DNA from: Candidatus Saccharimonas sp.
Lineage (GTDB): Bacteria; Patescibacteriota; Saccharimonadia; Saccharimonadales; Saccharimonadaceae
NCBI GenBank assembly: GCA_022736555.1
Contig: DZCW01000003.1
Location: 1 to 64,000 of the forward strand
DNA length: 64,000 nucleotides
Direction of reading: 5' to 3'
Below, in pieces: positions 27,229 to 36,377 of this stretch (its first letter is position 1; each line of letters opens with the position of its first letter). The notes under the pieces were generated by a model. It was not told the origin of the DNA, did no database searches, and was given only the letters and a program-made list of their open reading frames with translations. Both the position numbers and the translations under genes were made by a program.

Positions 27229-28104
27229 CTATTGTAAGCGCTTTTTAAGAAAGTCTGAAAAAGCTTCGCTATGTTCTGAGCTCTGGAGTGTCATATCGAC
27301 GACAGTTTGAATATACTTTACAGGATCACCAGTGTCATGATATACGCCGTCAATAACCTGACCGCACACCTTCCCTTCTTTTGCTAGTATATTAATATTC
27401 TCGGACATAGTAATTTCGCCTTTTCTATCAACTCTCTCTTCAGCAAGAATCGGAAATATATCAGGGGTAAGTAAGTATCCCATCAACGAAGCGTAATTAC
27501 TTGGACGATTGGCTTCGCCCGGCTTCTCAACCATTTCCTTAACTTCATATGTCCCATCACCTAAATCATCACCTATTGCAGCCATACCATACTTATCGGC
27601 ATCGGAAGATGGGATTTCATAAAGACAAATAACAGATTTACCAGTCTTGTTGTAGGCCTCTTTCATCTGCACGGCACGAGGTATTTCGCCGCTAAAGAAA
27701 TCGTCAGCCGAAAACACAAAGAACGGTTCATCGTCATCAATTAAGTGTTGGGCGTTCAAAACCGGACGGGCATTGCCTTTCGGATAACCTTTTTGACGAA
27801 CATAGACGAAATTAGCTAGCTCAGCGATTTCTTTTATACGATCAGCTAGATCTTCTTTACCTTTTTCGCGAAGCTCTGCTTCTAATTCGTCGCTTCTATC
27901 GAAGTGGTCTTCTATGGACCGCTTGGTGCTACCGGTAACAATTATTATCTCTGTCACTCCGGCAGCAACAGCTTCTTCTACTACTAACTGAATAACTGGT
28001 TTGTCGATAATTGGTAACATCTCCTTAGGCATAGCCTTGGTCTGAGGCAAGAACCTAGTGCCTAAACCGGCCGCACAAATAATAGCCTTGGTTGGTTGTT
28101 TCAT
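27229..28104 (-). CDS. galU: UTP-glucose-1-phosphate uridylyltransferase
   Basis: GalU makes UDP-glucose from UTP and glucose-1-phosphate for glycan and lipid glycosylation. The 291-aa protein has the nucleotidyltransferase start KAIICAAGLGTRFLPQTKAM with K and EMLPI downstream, the SADDFF metal motif (near 131-136) and EMVEKP in the sugar-binding part. Length is typical. It begins 1 nt after the gatB stop and seems to be the last gene of the gatCAB transcript. Confidence 0.95.
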   Translation of the reverse strand: MKQPTKAIICAAGLGTRFLPQTKAMPKEMLPIIDKPVIQLVVEEAVAAGVTEIIIVTGSTKRSIEDHFDRSDELEAELREKGKEDLADRIKEIAELANFVYVRQKGYPKGNARPVLNAQHLIDDDEPFFVFSADDFFSGEIPRAVQMKEAYNKTGKSVICLYEIPSSDADKYGMAAIGDDLGDGTYEVKEMVEKPGEANRPSNYASLMGYLLTPDIFPILAEERVDRKGEITMSENINILAKEGKVCGQVIDGVYHDTGDPVKYIQTVVDMTLQSSEHSEAFSDFLKKRLQ

Positions 28105-28105
28105 A

Positions 28106-29581
28106 TTATTTTATCCTTTCCCTAATTAGTTTCTGGGCTAGCACTGGGTTAGCTTTGCCGCCCGATTTTCTCATGACTTGGCCTACTAGGAACCCAATAG
28201 CTTTGTCGTTGCCCTCTCTTAAATCCTCGACGGCTTTGACTGCAGATGGATTATTTAATACCTCGTCGACGATTTTAATAATCTCATCTTCGTCACTAAC
28301 CTGCAGATAGCCCTTTTCTTTGGCGTAATTTTCAACATCAGGTAATGAATCCGCGCTAGCTAATTCTCGGAATAAAATCTTGGCATTAGTCGAGCTAAGT
28401 TTATTTTGCTCAATCAATTCACAAATGGTTAATTCTAGTTTGAAATAATCAATATTCGTTAAGTTAAAATCATCTTCACGCAGTAACGGTATAAATACAT
28501 TAACATTCCAGTTAGCGATAAATTTCGCTTTTGCTGGATCACTAATGACAGACTCCACCATATCCAGTATCGCGACTTTGCCACGATATTCATTCTCGGC
28601 GTAGATTAATGTTTCAATCTGAGAATATTCTAACCCCAAATCACCGAGGATTTTTCGCCACTCGCCAGGTAATCTAGGCACATCAGCCTGGATCTTGGTG
28701 ATTTCTTCGTCAGACAAAATAATTGGCGGAATATCGGCATCAGGCATATATCTGTAATCTTGCGAATCCTCTTTATTACGCTGACTTGAGGTTTTTTGTT
28801 TAGCATCATCCCAACCACGAGTCTCCTGCACGATCTTTTCACCGCGTTCCAGCAGTTCAACCTGATGACGGAATTCATATTCCGTAGCGCGCTCGACACT
28901 TCGAAACGAGTTTAGGTTTTTAACTTCGGCACGTGTGCCTAATTTATCAGAGCCCTTAAGCGCCGCAGATACATTAACATCAAAGCGCATATTACCATGG
29001 TATAAATCACCGCGAGTTACGCCAGCATAAGTCATTAAATGATACAGTTCCGTAGCGTAAGCTTTCGCCCCTAAGGCAGAATGAATATCCGGCTCTGACA
29101 CGATTTCAATTAATGGTGTGCCAGCACGATTCAAATCAACCAGACTATATGTGCCATAATGAGTTAATTTACCAGCATCTTCCTCGAGGTGAGCATGATT
29201 AATACGCACATCGATTAATTCACCACCCTCGAGCGCAACATGAACCACGCCAGCGCCGATAATTGGGCTATACATCTGCGTAGTCTGGTAGCCTTTCGGT
29301 AAGTCTGGATAGAAATAATGTTTGCGGTCAAATCGACTGATTGGCGCTATCTTACCATTTAGGGCTTTACCGGCACGAATGGCCAAATCAACTGCGCCGC
29401 GGTTCAAGACCGGCAACATACCAGGCAAACCGTAATCGATTGGGCTAACAACACTATTTGGTGATTTATCACGTTCATCATTGTCGGCGCCGCTGAATAA
29501 TTTAGTATCAGTGGCTAGCTGCACATGGCATTCTATACCAACTGTCATTTCGTATTTTTCTAAAATCTCATCTGTTAACAT
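28106..29581 (-). CDS. gatB: Aspartyl/glutamyl-tRNA amidotransferase subunit B
   Basis: GatB is the kinase and tRNA-binding subunit of GatCAB, which converts misacylated Glu-tRNA-Gln (and Asp-tRNA-Asn) to the amide form. The 491-aa protein shows TVGIECHVQLATDTKLFSGA, the GLPGMLPVLN segment and YFYPDLPKGYQ (the GatB hallmark), followed by the C-terminal helical and YqeY-like domain. Length is normal. It lies 1 nt downstream of a HEPN-like gene that separates it from gatA. Confidence 0.96.
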   Translation of the reverse strand: MLTDEILEKYEMTVGIECHVQLATDTKLFSGADNDERDKSPNSVVSPIDYGLPGMLPVLNRGAVDLAIRAGKALNGKIAPISRFDRKHYFYPDLPKGYQTTQMYSPIIGAGVVHVALEGGELIDVRINHAHLEEDAGKLTHYGTYSLVDLNRAGTPLIEIVSEPDIHSALGAKAYATELYHLMTYAGVTRGDLYHGNMRFDVNVSAALKGSDKLGTRAEVKNLNSFRSVERATEYEFRHQVELLERGEKIVQETRGWDDAKQKTSSQRNKEDSQDYRYMPDADIPPIILSDEEITKIQADVPRLPGEWRKILGDLGLEYSQIETLIYAENEYRGKVAILDMVESVISDPAKAKFIANWNVNVFIPLLREDDFNLTNIDYFKLELTICELIEQNKLSSTNAKILFRELASADSLPDVENYAKEKGYLQVSDEDEIIKIVDEVLNNPSAVKAVEDLREGNDKAIGFLVGQVMRKSGGKANPVLAQKLIRERIK

Positions 29582-29582
29582 A

Positions 29583-30005
29583 TTAAATTGCTCCCAAATC
29601 TCTTAACGCTCTCTTGAAACAAGCCAATGCTTTGCGGGCCTCATCGTAGGTCAAATCAACGTCGGACTCATGAGCGATGTGGTTGCGCAGTTTATGTGCC
29701 GACCACAAACCATTTAGATCGCTGAATTTTGCGGCCGATTTTTTTAGTCGTTCACCCATCGTCTCACCCTTTACGCCGCTTTCTATCAGGGCTTTGTCTA
29801 CTAGCTTATCGGCGTTTAATACCGCCAATTGATAAGATGAAGATTCATTTTGTTTTAAACGATTTTCAATTTCTAAATACTTAACACGATATCGTTCCAC
29901 ATCCAAACGTTTGCCTGTTTTTTTGTTAGCCAGACAAATTGCAGTCAGTAATAAAGCACCAACAATAATTATTATGGCGAAAAAGAAAATAATCGATTGA
30001 TCCAT
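29583..30005 (-). CDS. Membrane-anchored HEPN-like protein inside the gat operon
   Basis: I do not recognise a named family. The 140-aa protein has one N-terminal membrane helix (4-25), a charged coiled segment (31-60) and a C-terminal helical domain ending with LRNHIAHES. R107-NHIA-H112 fits the R-x4-6-H active-site motif of HEPN ribonucleases and related helical bundles. The start overlaps the gatA stop by 1 nt, and gatB follows after 1 nt, so it is cotranscribed with the amidotransferase genes. RNase or nucleotide-binding activity is an inference from one motif; a purely structural helical domain is possible. Confidence 0.6.
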   Translation of the reverse strand: MDQSIIFFFAIIIIVGALLLTAICLANKKTGKRLDVERYRVKYLEIENRLKQNESSSYQLAVLNADKLVDKALIESGVKGETMGERLKKSAAKFSDLNGLWSAHKLRNHIAHESDVDLTYDEARKALACFKRALRDLGAI

Positions 30006-31387
30006 TATTTAGTCTCCATAGATCGCGCCAAAGCCAATAAATCAGCATCGCTTTGTCTAGGACCTATAAATTGAACACCTATTGGTAGTCCAGTCTGGCT
30101 GAAACCAGCCGGAACGCTAATTGCAGGCAACCCAGCTAGCGAGGCAGGTACAGTCATGATATCTTCTAGATACATCTTGATTGGATCGGATGTGTTTTCG
30201 CCTAATTTAAAGGCCGTCGTTGGAGCGACCGGTCCGATTAGCAGATCGTAACTAGCAAATAATTTATTAAATTCGTTTATTAATAAAGTTCGAGCCTTTT
30301 GAGCCTGTAGATAATAGGCATCAAAAAAACCACTGGACAATACATAACTACCGATCATAATACGACGTTTATTTTCGGTCACAAATCCCTCATCGCGAGT
30401 TCTACCATATAGTTCTGCCAAAGTTTTTACACTTTCGGCGCGATGACCATATCTAATACCGTCAAACCGTGCCAGGTTACTACTGATTTCAGCTGGAACG
30501 ATAATGTAATAGATAGCTAACGCATATTCGGCCATCGGCAGGCTGACTTCTTCGACAGTATGACCAGCGGCACGCAGTTTTTCGACATATTCATTAACCT
30601 TTGCGCGAACATCACTATCCACATCATCAGTCATGAAGTCTTTGATTAACCCAATTTTTTGTCCAGGCTTTGCATCTGTTTTGACCTGAAAGAAATCTGA
30701 CATAGTCGTCATATCGCGTGGATCTAGCCCAGACATAATATCCATCACCATCTCCACATCAGAAACATTGGTTGCAAAAGCGCCGATAGTATCAGTACTG
30801 CTGGCCATTGCGATCACACCGTAACGGCTAACCATACCATAGGTCGGTTTAATACCAATGACACCGTTAAAGCTGGCTGGCTGGCGAATCGAACCACCAG
30901 TATCACTGCCTAACGCGAACGGCACAACATTAAGCGCCGTAAAGACCGCTGAACCACCGCTACTACCACCAGATACCCTAGACTGGTCGTAGGCGTTTTT
31001 AGTCGGACCATAGGCCGAGTTTTCAGTACTACCACCGTGAGCAAAAGCATCGAGGTTAGTTTTACCGATACAGATTGCGCCTTCAGCCTCAAGTTTTTCA
31101 ACCGCAGTCGCCTGCAGCGGCGCATCGAACTTTTCTAGCATTTTGCTAGCTGCAGTGGTTGGTGCTCCGAAAGCCAAGAAATTATCTTTTACTAAAAACG
31201 GCACGCCGGCCAATTTACCAGTGATTTTACCAGCATCGACTTCGTCGGCCAGTTTTAAGGCTCGCTCTTCGGTCAAGTTCAAAATTGCATGATATTGCTC
31301 GTTTTCCCTAGCTAATTTAATGGAATTCTCGACCACCGCCCTGGCGGAGGTAGCTTTAATCTGATTCTGTATATCTGTAATTGTCAT
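30005..31387 (-). CDS. gatA: Aspartyl/glutamyl-tRNA amidotransferase subunit A
   Basis: GatA is the amidase that releases ammonia from glutamine for GatCAB. The 460-aa protein carries the amidase-signature triad: K67 in GVPFLVKDN, the cis-Ser in SGGSSGGSA (140-147) and the nucleophile Ser166 in SDTGGSIRQPA. It follows gatC by 2 nt. A gatCAB operon next to only a single tRNA-Gln in the window agrees with the indirect route to Gln-tRNA. Confidence 0.96.
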   Translation of the reverse strand: MTITDIQNQIKATSARAVVENSIKLARENEQYHAILNLTEERALKLADEVDAGKITGKLAGVPFLVKDNFLAFGAPTTAASKMLEKFDAPLQATAVEKLEAEGAICIGKTNLDAFAHGGSTENSAYGPTKNAYDQSRVSGGSSGGSAVFTALNVVPFALGSDTGGSIRQPASFNGVIGIKPTYGMVSRYGVIAMASSTDTIGAFATNVSDVEMVMDIMSGLDPRDMTTMSDFFQVKTDAKPGQKIGLIKDFMTDDVDSDVRAKVNEYVEKLRAAGHTVEEVSLPMAEYALAIYYIIVPAEISSNLARFDGIRYGHRAESVKTLAELYGRTRDEGFVTENKRRIMIGSYVLSSGFFDAYYLQAQKARTLLINEFNKLFASYDLLIGPVAPTTAFKLGENTSDPIKMYLEDIMTVPASLAGLPAISVPAGFSQTGLPIGVQFIGPRQSDADLLALARSMETK

Positions 31388-31389
31388 AT

Positions 31390-31680
31390 TTATAATACCT
31401 TTGGTACTTTGACCTGGTTTTGATCTGATTCTGGAGCGCGGGCAAGTAATTCTTCGCGGGTGACACCGTAATTTATAACCGTGTCTTCACGCCAAACATT
31501 ATTTAACCCGGTTACCTGATAAGTTGGCTCGACACCGTTAGTGTCCAGTTTACTCAACTGCTCAACATAACCTAAAATATTACCTATATCGGTCTGTAGA
31601 CCATCAATTTCAGTTTCATTAAGTTCCAAGCTAGAAAGTTGTGCTAAATGCAGCACATCGTCACGAGATATCTGTGTCAT
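31390..31680 (-). CDS. gatC: Aspartyl/glutamyl-tRNA amidotransferase subunit C
   Basis: GatC is a small belt protein that stabilises GatA-GatB. The 96-aa protein matches the family: VLHLAQLSSLELNETEID, LGYVEQL, LDTNGVEPTYQV and a late WREDTV segment. It is the first gene of the operon gatC-gatA-HEPN-gatB-galU. A TATAAT box 7 nt before the ATG suggests that the operon transcript is leaderless. Confidence 0.94.
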   Translation of the reverse strand: MTQISRDDVLHLAQLSSLELNETEIDGLQTDIGNILGYVEQLSKLDTNGVEPTYQVTGLNNVWREDTVINYGVTREELLARAPESDQNQVKVPKVL

Positions 31681-31687
31681 GTTTATT

Positions 31688-31693
31688 ATTATA
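31688..31693 (-). promoter_or_regulatory. -10 box of the gatC operon, leaderless layout
   Basis: TATAAT lies 7 nt before the gatC ATG (31680), with no Shine-Dalgarno sequence between. Confidence 0.6.
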
Positions 31694-31726
31694 TCCTAAT
31701 TACATAGAAGTTTGAATAACTACTAA

Positions 31727-31758
31727 TAAAAACTGGGCGACCGAAATCGCCCAGTTTT
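31727..31758. terminator. Intrinsic terminator of the DEAD-box helicase gene
   Basis: A perfect 12-bp stem (31729-31740 with 31747-31758), 6-nt loop and T-run on the minus strand lie 18 bp after the helicase stop. A-runs on the other side would let it work in both directions. Confidence 0.88.
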
Positions 31759-31776
31759 AAATATGTGCCAGTTATT

Positions 31777-32994
31777 TTATCGTCTAGAATCGATAAAAGT
31801 ATGAGCACGGCCAGATGCGCCACCACGGCCAGTACGACCGATACGGTGAATATAATCTTCGTAACATTGTGGCGTGTCAAAGTTAATAACATGCGACACA
31901 TTAGGAATATCTAGTCCACGGGCAGCAACATCAGTTGCAACCATTACTCGAACACGGCCGTCTTTGAACTGTTTTAGGGCTCGTTGACGTTGTGATTGGT
32001 TTTTATTACCGTGGATCGCAATTGATGGGATACCACTGTTATCTAGGTGATCGCTTAGACGTTGAACACCAAATTTAGTTTCACCGAATACTAATACTTT
32101 GTCGTATTGTTCGATATCGCGTAGCATTTCAGTCAATATTTCGACTTTATGGGCTTTGTCGCGAGCTTCGATCACATCTTGTTCGATATGTTCGTTAGTT
32201 TCGCTAGTACGAACCGATATAGTAACAGGGTTCTTCGAAAAGTTGTTAATGATTGCCGAAATATCAGGCGTAATCGTCGCACTAAATAATAGAGTCTGAC
32301 GATTAGCTGGAGTCTCGTTAACGATCGCACGGATATCAGGCAAAAAGCCCATGTCTAGCATACGATCAGCCTCATCAAGCACTAAAGTGTTGACGGCATC
32401 TAATCGAATATAACGACGGTTCATCAGATCCTTCAGACGACCTGGAGTACCAATAATAAAGTGTGGACGACGTTTAAGTTCACGAATTTGTCGGTCGACA
32501 GGCACGCCACCAACTACCAATGCCGAGTATAAACCCAGACCTTGGCCGAATTCACGGAACTGCTCATCAATTTGCTGAGCCAACTCGCGAGTTGGAGCAA
32601 TAATTAACACACTTGGGCGCTCCGAAACACCAGTTTGGCGTTCAATTATAGGTAGTAGGAATGCTGCGGTCTTACCAGTACCGGTATTAGCAATACCAAT
32701 AACATCTTTGCCCTCAAGAATATGTGAAATTGCCTGGTCTTGGATTGACGAAGTAGCTTCGTAACCTTTTTTGATAATATTTTGTTGCAGTTGATTACCA
32801 AAAGCAAAATCTGAAAACTTATGTTCAGAAACATAAGGAATCTCGTCAGCCTTGGCGGTTGCGTGGTTTATAAATTTACTAGGGTTAATATATTTTTTGG
32901 TCGAACCTGAACGACCGCCACGGCTTCGTCCGCGGTTAAAAGTTGAAGTGCGTGCACCACTGGGGCGACCGCCACTACGTTGTTGATATGCCAT
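31777..32994 (-). CDS. DEAD-box RNA helicase
   Basis: A 405-aa ATP-dependent RNA helicase. The N-terminus is basic and Gly/Arg/Ser-rich (about 1-35). The core shows FGNQLQQNIIKKGYEATSSIQDQAI (Q motif), ANTGTGKTAAF (Walker A), PTRELA, DEAD (VLDEADRML), SAT and HRIGRTGRGG (motif VI). It ends shortly after the core without a long C-terminal extension. The ATG at 32994 is preferred to an upstream in-frame TTG because the residues before it are not helicase-like. A long structured leader precedes it. RhlE/CshA-type roles in mRNA decay or ribosome assembly are likely. Confidence 0.93.
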   Translation of the reverse strand: MAYQQRSGGRPSGARTSTFNRGRSRGGRSGSTKKYINPSKFINHATAKADEIPYVSEHKFSDFAFGNQLQQNIIKKGYEATSSIQDQAISHILEGKDVIGIANTGTGKTAAFLLPIIERQTGVSERPSVLIIAPTRELAQQIDEQFREFGQGLGLYSALVVGGVPVDRQIRELKRRPHFIIGTPGRLKDLMNRRYIRLDAVNTLVLDEADRMLDMGFLPDIRAIVNETPANRQTLLFSATITPDISAIINNFSKNPVTISVRTSETNEHIEQDVIEARDKAHKVEILTEMLRDIEQYDKVLVFGETKFGVQRLSDHLDNSGIPSIAIHGNKNQSQRQRALKQFKDGRVRVMVATDVAARGLDIPNVSHVINFDTPQCYEDYIHRIGRTGRGGASGRAHTFIDSRR

Positions 32995-33147
32995 ATCTAA
33001 ATAGTCTTTCTGTAATAGTAATAATTTATGCAATTTCGTAAAAACAAGAGATTAATTCGGTGGTAGCGCCTAAATATCCGTTGGGATATTCATATTTATG
33101 GGTGCGCTCGTCTTTGAAAGAGGCCCTGGCATTTCATCGAATGCAAT
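32995..33147 (-). promoter_or_regulatory. Long structured 5' leader of the DEAD-box gene
   Basis: About 150 nt lie between a TGA-TATTAT extended -10 (33162-33154) and the ATG. The leader can fold a compound hairpin: a 7-bp apical stem with a 4-nt loop (33073-33079 with 33084-33090) nested in an AGCGC/GCGCT stem (33065-33069 with 33104-33108). A smaller GCATT/AATGC hairpin lies near its 5' end. It matches no riboswitch I know. Cold-shock control of a helicase gene would be a reasonable guess. Confidence 0.45.
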
Positions 33148-33197
33148 AACCCAATAATATCATAGTAATCGTAATTTTGCAATAGCCATTAGGACTA

Positions 33198-35165
33198 TTA
33201 CAGTTTAGATCTAATATCCGCAATGGTGTCGCGTAATTCGGCTGCTTTTTCGAATTCTAGATTGGCGCTGGCTAGTTCCATCTGACCGGTTAACTCGCGA
33301 ATTAAGCCAGGATATTCGTCACGAGGGATCTTTTTAAGATTAAGTTTAGCTGATTCATCGGCTTTTTTAGGTATTAGGGCGCGCAAACCCTCACTCACCC
33401 CCTTGGCGATACTTTCGGGTGTAATGTTATGCTCCAGATTATAAGCCAGCTGGATATCACGTCGACGATCCATTTCGGCAATCGCCCGTTTCATTGAATC
33501 GGTCATATTATCGGCATACATATAAACCTTGCCCTCAACATGCCTAGCGGCTCGCCCACTAGTCTGAATCAGAGCACCAGCACTTCGCAGAAAGCCTTCT
33601 TTGTCGGCATCCATAATCGCCACCATACTGACTTCTGGCAAATCCAAACCTTCACGTAGCAGGTTGATACCCACTAGAACATCATAAATACCATTTCTGA
33701 GGTCACGCAAGATATCGCCACGCTCCATAGTATCAACATCACTGTGAATATAAGCGGTCTTGATACCCATTTCTTGCAAAAAAGTCGACAAATCCTCGGC
33801 CATACGTTTAGTTAGGGTTGTCACTAACACACGCTGTTTCTTAACGACTCGTTCATTTATTTCGGCGATTAAATCATCAATTTGACCTTTGGTTGGGCGA
33901 ATAATGATTTCCGGCTCGACTAGCCCAGTTGGACGGATAATCTGCTCAGCCGGAGCTGGGCTATGTGATAATTCATATTCGCTAGGTGTGGCTGAAACAT
34001 AAATCGCCTGGTTGATGTGATGATTGAACTCGGCAAAAGTTAGTGGACGGTTATCTAGGGCACTAGGCATACGGAATCCGTATTCAACCAGCACTTCTTT
34101 ACGCGCCCGATCACCGTTATACATACCACGAACTTGTGGTAGCGACATGTGACTCTCGTCTACTATCAATAAAAAATCATCCGAGAAATAATCCAGCAGA
34201 GTCGCTGGCTGCTCGCCTGGTTCGCGATTAGTTAGATAGCGGCTATAATTTTCGATACCCTTTACGAAACCAGTTTCCTCGAGCATTTCGATATCGTATT
34301 TAGTGCGCTGTGATAAACGCTGAGCCTCGAGTAGCTTATTATTACGCTCGAAGAACTCCAAACGTTCGGCAAACTCTTTTTTGATATTAGTAATGGCATG
34401 CTCTAATTTTTCCTTTGGAGTTACATAATGACTGCTAGGAAAAATTGAAACTTCATTAGGTTCGGCTAAAATCTCGCCAGTTAATGGATCAATCCTGGTT
34501 AAACGCTCAACCACATCGCCGAAAAACTCAATTCGATAAGCCGAATCACTACCAGCTAGATACACATCGACAATATCGCCGCGTACCCGGAATGTACCAC
34601 GATGAAAATCAATGTCATTACGATGATATTGAATATCGGTGAGAAGCCGTACAAATTTATCTTGTTGGCGGCGTTCACTTAATCTAACCGTAATAGACAT
34701 ACTGGCATAATCTTCGGGCGAACCGATGCCGTAAATACAGCTAACACTGGCAATGATAATTGTGTCACGACGAGTAAGCAGTGCCGTAGTAGCAGCATGA
34801 CGTAGACGATCGATCTCGTCATTAATCTTGCTATCCTTTTCGATATAAGTGTCACTACTAGCCATATAAGCCTCGGGCTGATAATAATCGAAATAGCTGA
34901 CGAAATAATGGACTTCATTTTCAGGAAAATAAGCTTTGAATTCACTATATAGCTGCGCCGCCAGTGTCTTGTTATGCGCTAGCACTAGGGTCGGAACTTG
35001 ACGATTAGCGATGATATTAGCCATCGTAAAGGTCTTACCGCTACCGGTCACGCCTAGGAGCGTTTGCTCTTTTTCGCCCGCCTCTAAACCAGCCACTAAT
35101 TGCTTGATGGCAGATGGCTGATCACCGGTCGGTTGATAATCACTCTTTAAGAGAAATTCGCTCAC
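33198..35165 (-). CDS. uvrB: Excinuclease ABC subunit B
   Basis: UvrB verifies DNA damage in nucleotide excision repair and loads UvrC. The 655-aa protein has Walker A GVTGSGKTFTMAN (about 38-50), the beta-hairpin segment YFDYYQPEAY, the DESH box, helicase motifs near the C-terminus (SGRAARH) and a terminal UVR motif LEFEKAAELRD for UvrC/UvrA contact. The start is GTG, and a TGA-TATAAT box lies 6 nt before it. Confidence 0.97.
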   Translation of the reverse strand: MSEFLLKSDYQPTGDQPSAIKQLVAGLEAGEKEQTLLGVTGSGKTFTMANIIANRQVPTLVLAHNKTLAAQLYSEFKAYFPENEVHYFVSYFDYYQPEAYMASSDTYIEKDSKINDEIDRLRHAATTALLTRRDTIIIASVSCIYGIGSPEDYASMSITVRLSERRQQDKFVRLLTDIQYHRNDIDFHRGTFRVRGDIVDVYLAGSDSAYRIEFFGDVVERLTRIDPLTGEILAEPNEVSIFPSSHYVTPKEKLEHAITNIKKEFAERLEFFERNNKLLEAQRLSQRTKYDIEMLEETGFVKGIENYSRYLTNREPGEQPATLLDYFSDDFLLIVDESHMSLPQVRGMYNGDRARKEVLVEYGFRMPSALDNRPLTFAEFNHHINQAIYVSATPSEYELSHSPAPAEQIIRPTGLVEPEIIIRPTKGQIDDLIAEINERVVKKQRVLVTTLTKRMAEDLSTFLQEMGIKTAYIHSDVDTMERGDILRDLRNGIYDVLVGINLLREGLDLPEVSMVAIMDADKEGFLRSAGALIQTSGRAARHVEGKVYMYADNMTDSMKRAIAEMDRRRDIQLAYNLEHNITPESIAKGVSEGLRALIPKKADESAKLNLKKIPRDEYPGLIRELTGQMELASANLEFEKAAELRDTIADIRSKL

Positions 35166-35171
35166 CCAACC

Positions 35172-35180
35172 ATTATATCA
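35172..35180 (-). promoter_or_regulatory. Extended -10 of uvrB, leaderless GTG start
   Basis: TGA-TATAAT lies exactly 6 nt before the GTG (35165). This is the only GTG start in the window with the leaderless spacing. Confidence 0.65.
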
Positions 35181-35210
35181 ATAACTACGAATTATAGAGA
35201 CAGCGCTATT

Positions 35211-35819
35211 TTAACCCCAGTCGGCGTAGCGTTCAGTAAGGTTGCCGTCGGTTCCGTTGTGTTTGAAATTAATATATTTAGCATCTAGCGCTTTGATGAT
35301 TTTTTCGACTAAGCGTTCTGGGCTATTATCATAGATGATATTTTTCGTACCGGGGGCTTCGACATTCTGTAAAAGTGTCGGGATATAATCAGCCAAACCG
35401 CCGCTACCTAGTAGCACGCCAACTACTTTTTGACTCTCTAGGGCGGTTGCAAATTCATGCAAACTACCCATACGCCCGCCTACAGTAATAACTGCATCAC
35501 TGCTACGAACTAGATGCACATTACGACCAACATATGCCATACCAGTAAAGTTAATATAATCAAATTCAACAGTTGGTAATTTATAAACCACGACGTGTTC
35601 ACGAAAGGAACTGGCTGGCGAGAAACCAATCGAAGCGCCCATTCGGTCTTTGACACTGAACGCACCCTGAGCAGCAAACCATGGCAAGCCAACAGTCGCC
35701 CCAGTCATTAGGGTCTTACCAGATTTGGCAATCGCCTTACCTAGATCAAAAGCTAGTTGATGTGAAGCTTCGATAGTAGCGCCCGAAGCCGCGCCTGATA
35801 CACAAATTTGATATTTCAC
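35211..35819 (-). CDS. SLOG/LOG-family Rossmann protein
   Basis: A 202-aa protein of the SLOG fold (TIGR00725/LOG-like). The key nucleotide/phosphate-binding motif is GGRMGSLHEFATAL (about 114-127), equivalent to PGGxGTxxE. The N-terminal MKYQICVSGAASG is the first beta strand and glycine loop. Members include cytokinin-type phosphoribohydrolases and nucleotide sensors; which applies here is open. The start is GTG with a strong AAGGAG Shine-Dalgarno sequence 9 nt upstream and TATACT at 35845-35850, a conventional leader unlike uvrB next door. Confidence 0.75.
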   Translation of the reverse strand: MKYQICVSGAASGATIEASHQLAFDLGKAIAKSGKTLMTGATVGLPWFAAQGAFSVKDRMGASIGFSPASSFREHVVVYKLPTVEFDYINFTGMAYVGRNVHLVRSSDAVITVGGRMGSLHEFATALESQKVVGVLLGSGGLADYIPTLLQNVEAPGTKNIIYDNSPERLVEKIIKALDAKYINFKHNGTDGNLTERYADWG

Positions 35820-35888
35820 CTAAAGAGACTCCTTCGAAATTAACAGTATATAATCCTACTGATGTTGCTTATGATTATAACATTCATA

Positions 35889-36356
35889 TTAGTCCTGCAG
35901 TAGCCCAATTTCACGAGCGATCTGCCGAGTAGTTGGTTCATGAGTACGAGCATGATTTACATAACGCCCGACTAATTCACCACGCAAACTGCACTGACCA
36001 TGACCGATAATTTGTCTTTCATAAGATAATTCGTGATGAGCGTTCTCGATAACATCGATAAGGTTAAACGATATTACTTTATCGTCCAGAATAATCAAAA
36101 TATAATCAGTGTCTGCTAATAATGAATCGGCCGATCCATTAGCTACCAATACTTTTAACGCGGAGTATAGCTCGCGACCAGTAGTATCGTTTATATCCAA
36201 CCTCAGAAATCGCATGACTCGATGCGCCTTGGTAGTTATATCGGCAATCAAACGAACATCAACAGCGCTATGGCCGGTTGATTTTTCTAATCTAGCCATA
36301 CCAGCACTAAACATAGGTTCTCTGAGGCCAAGGATTGATTGCAAAAATTGAGCCAT
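35889..36356 (-). CDS. Unknown protein at the end of the pentose-phosphate operon
   Basis: The 155-aa protein is not recognised. It is soluble, with mixed alpha/beta character: a central part of hydrophobic strands (DYILIILDDKVISFNLIDVI, about 83-102) and a His-rich C-terminal half (HHELSYERQIIGHGQCSLRG). No signal peptide or membrane helix is present. It starts 21 nt after the pfkB-like gene, so it is probably cotranscribed with the sugar-phosphate genes; the role cannot be inferred from that alone. Confidence 0.6.
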   Translation of the reverse strand: MAQFLQSILGLREPMFSAGMARLEKSTGHSAVDVRLIADITTKAHRVMRFLRLDINDTTGRELYSALKVLVANGSADSLLADTDYILIILDDKVISFNLIDVIENAHHELSYERQIIGHGQCSLRGELVGRYVNHARTHEPTTRQIAREIGLLQD

Positions 36357-36377
36357 AATCGACTTTCTTATATTAAT

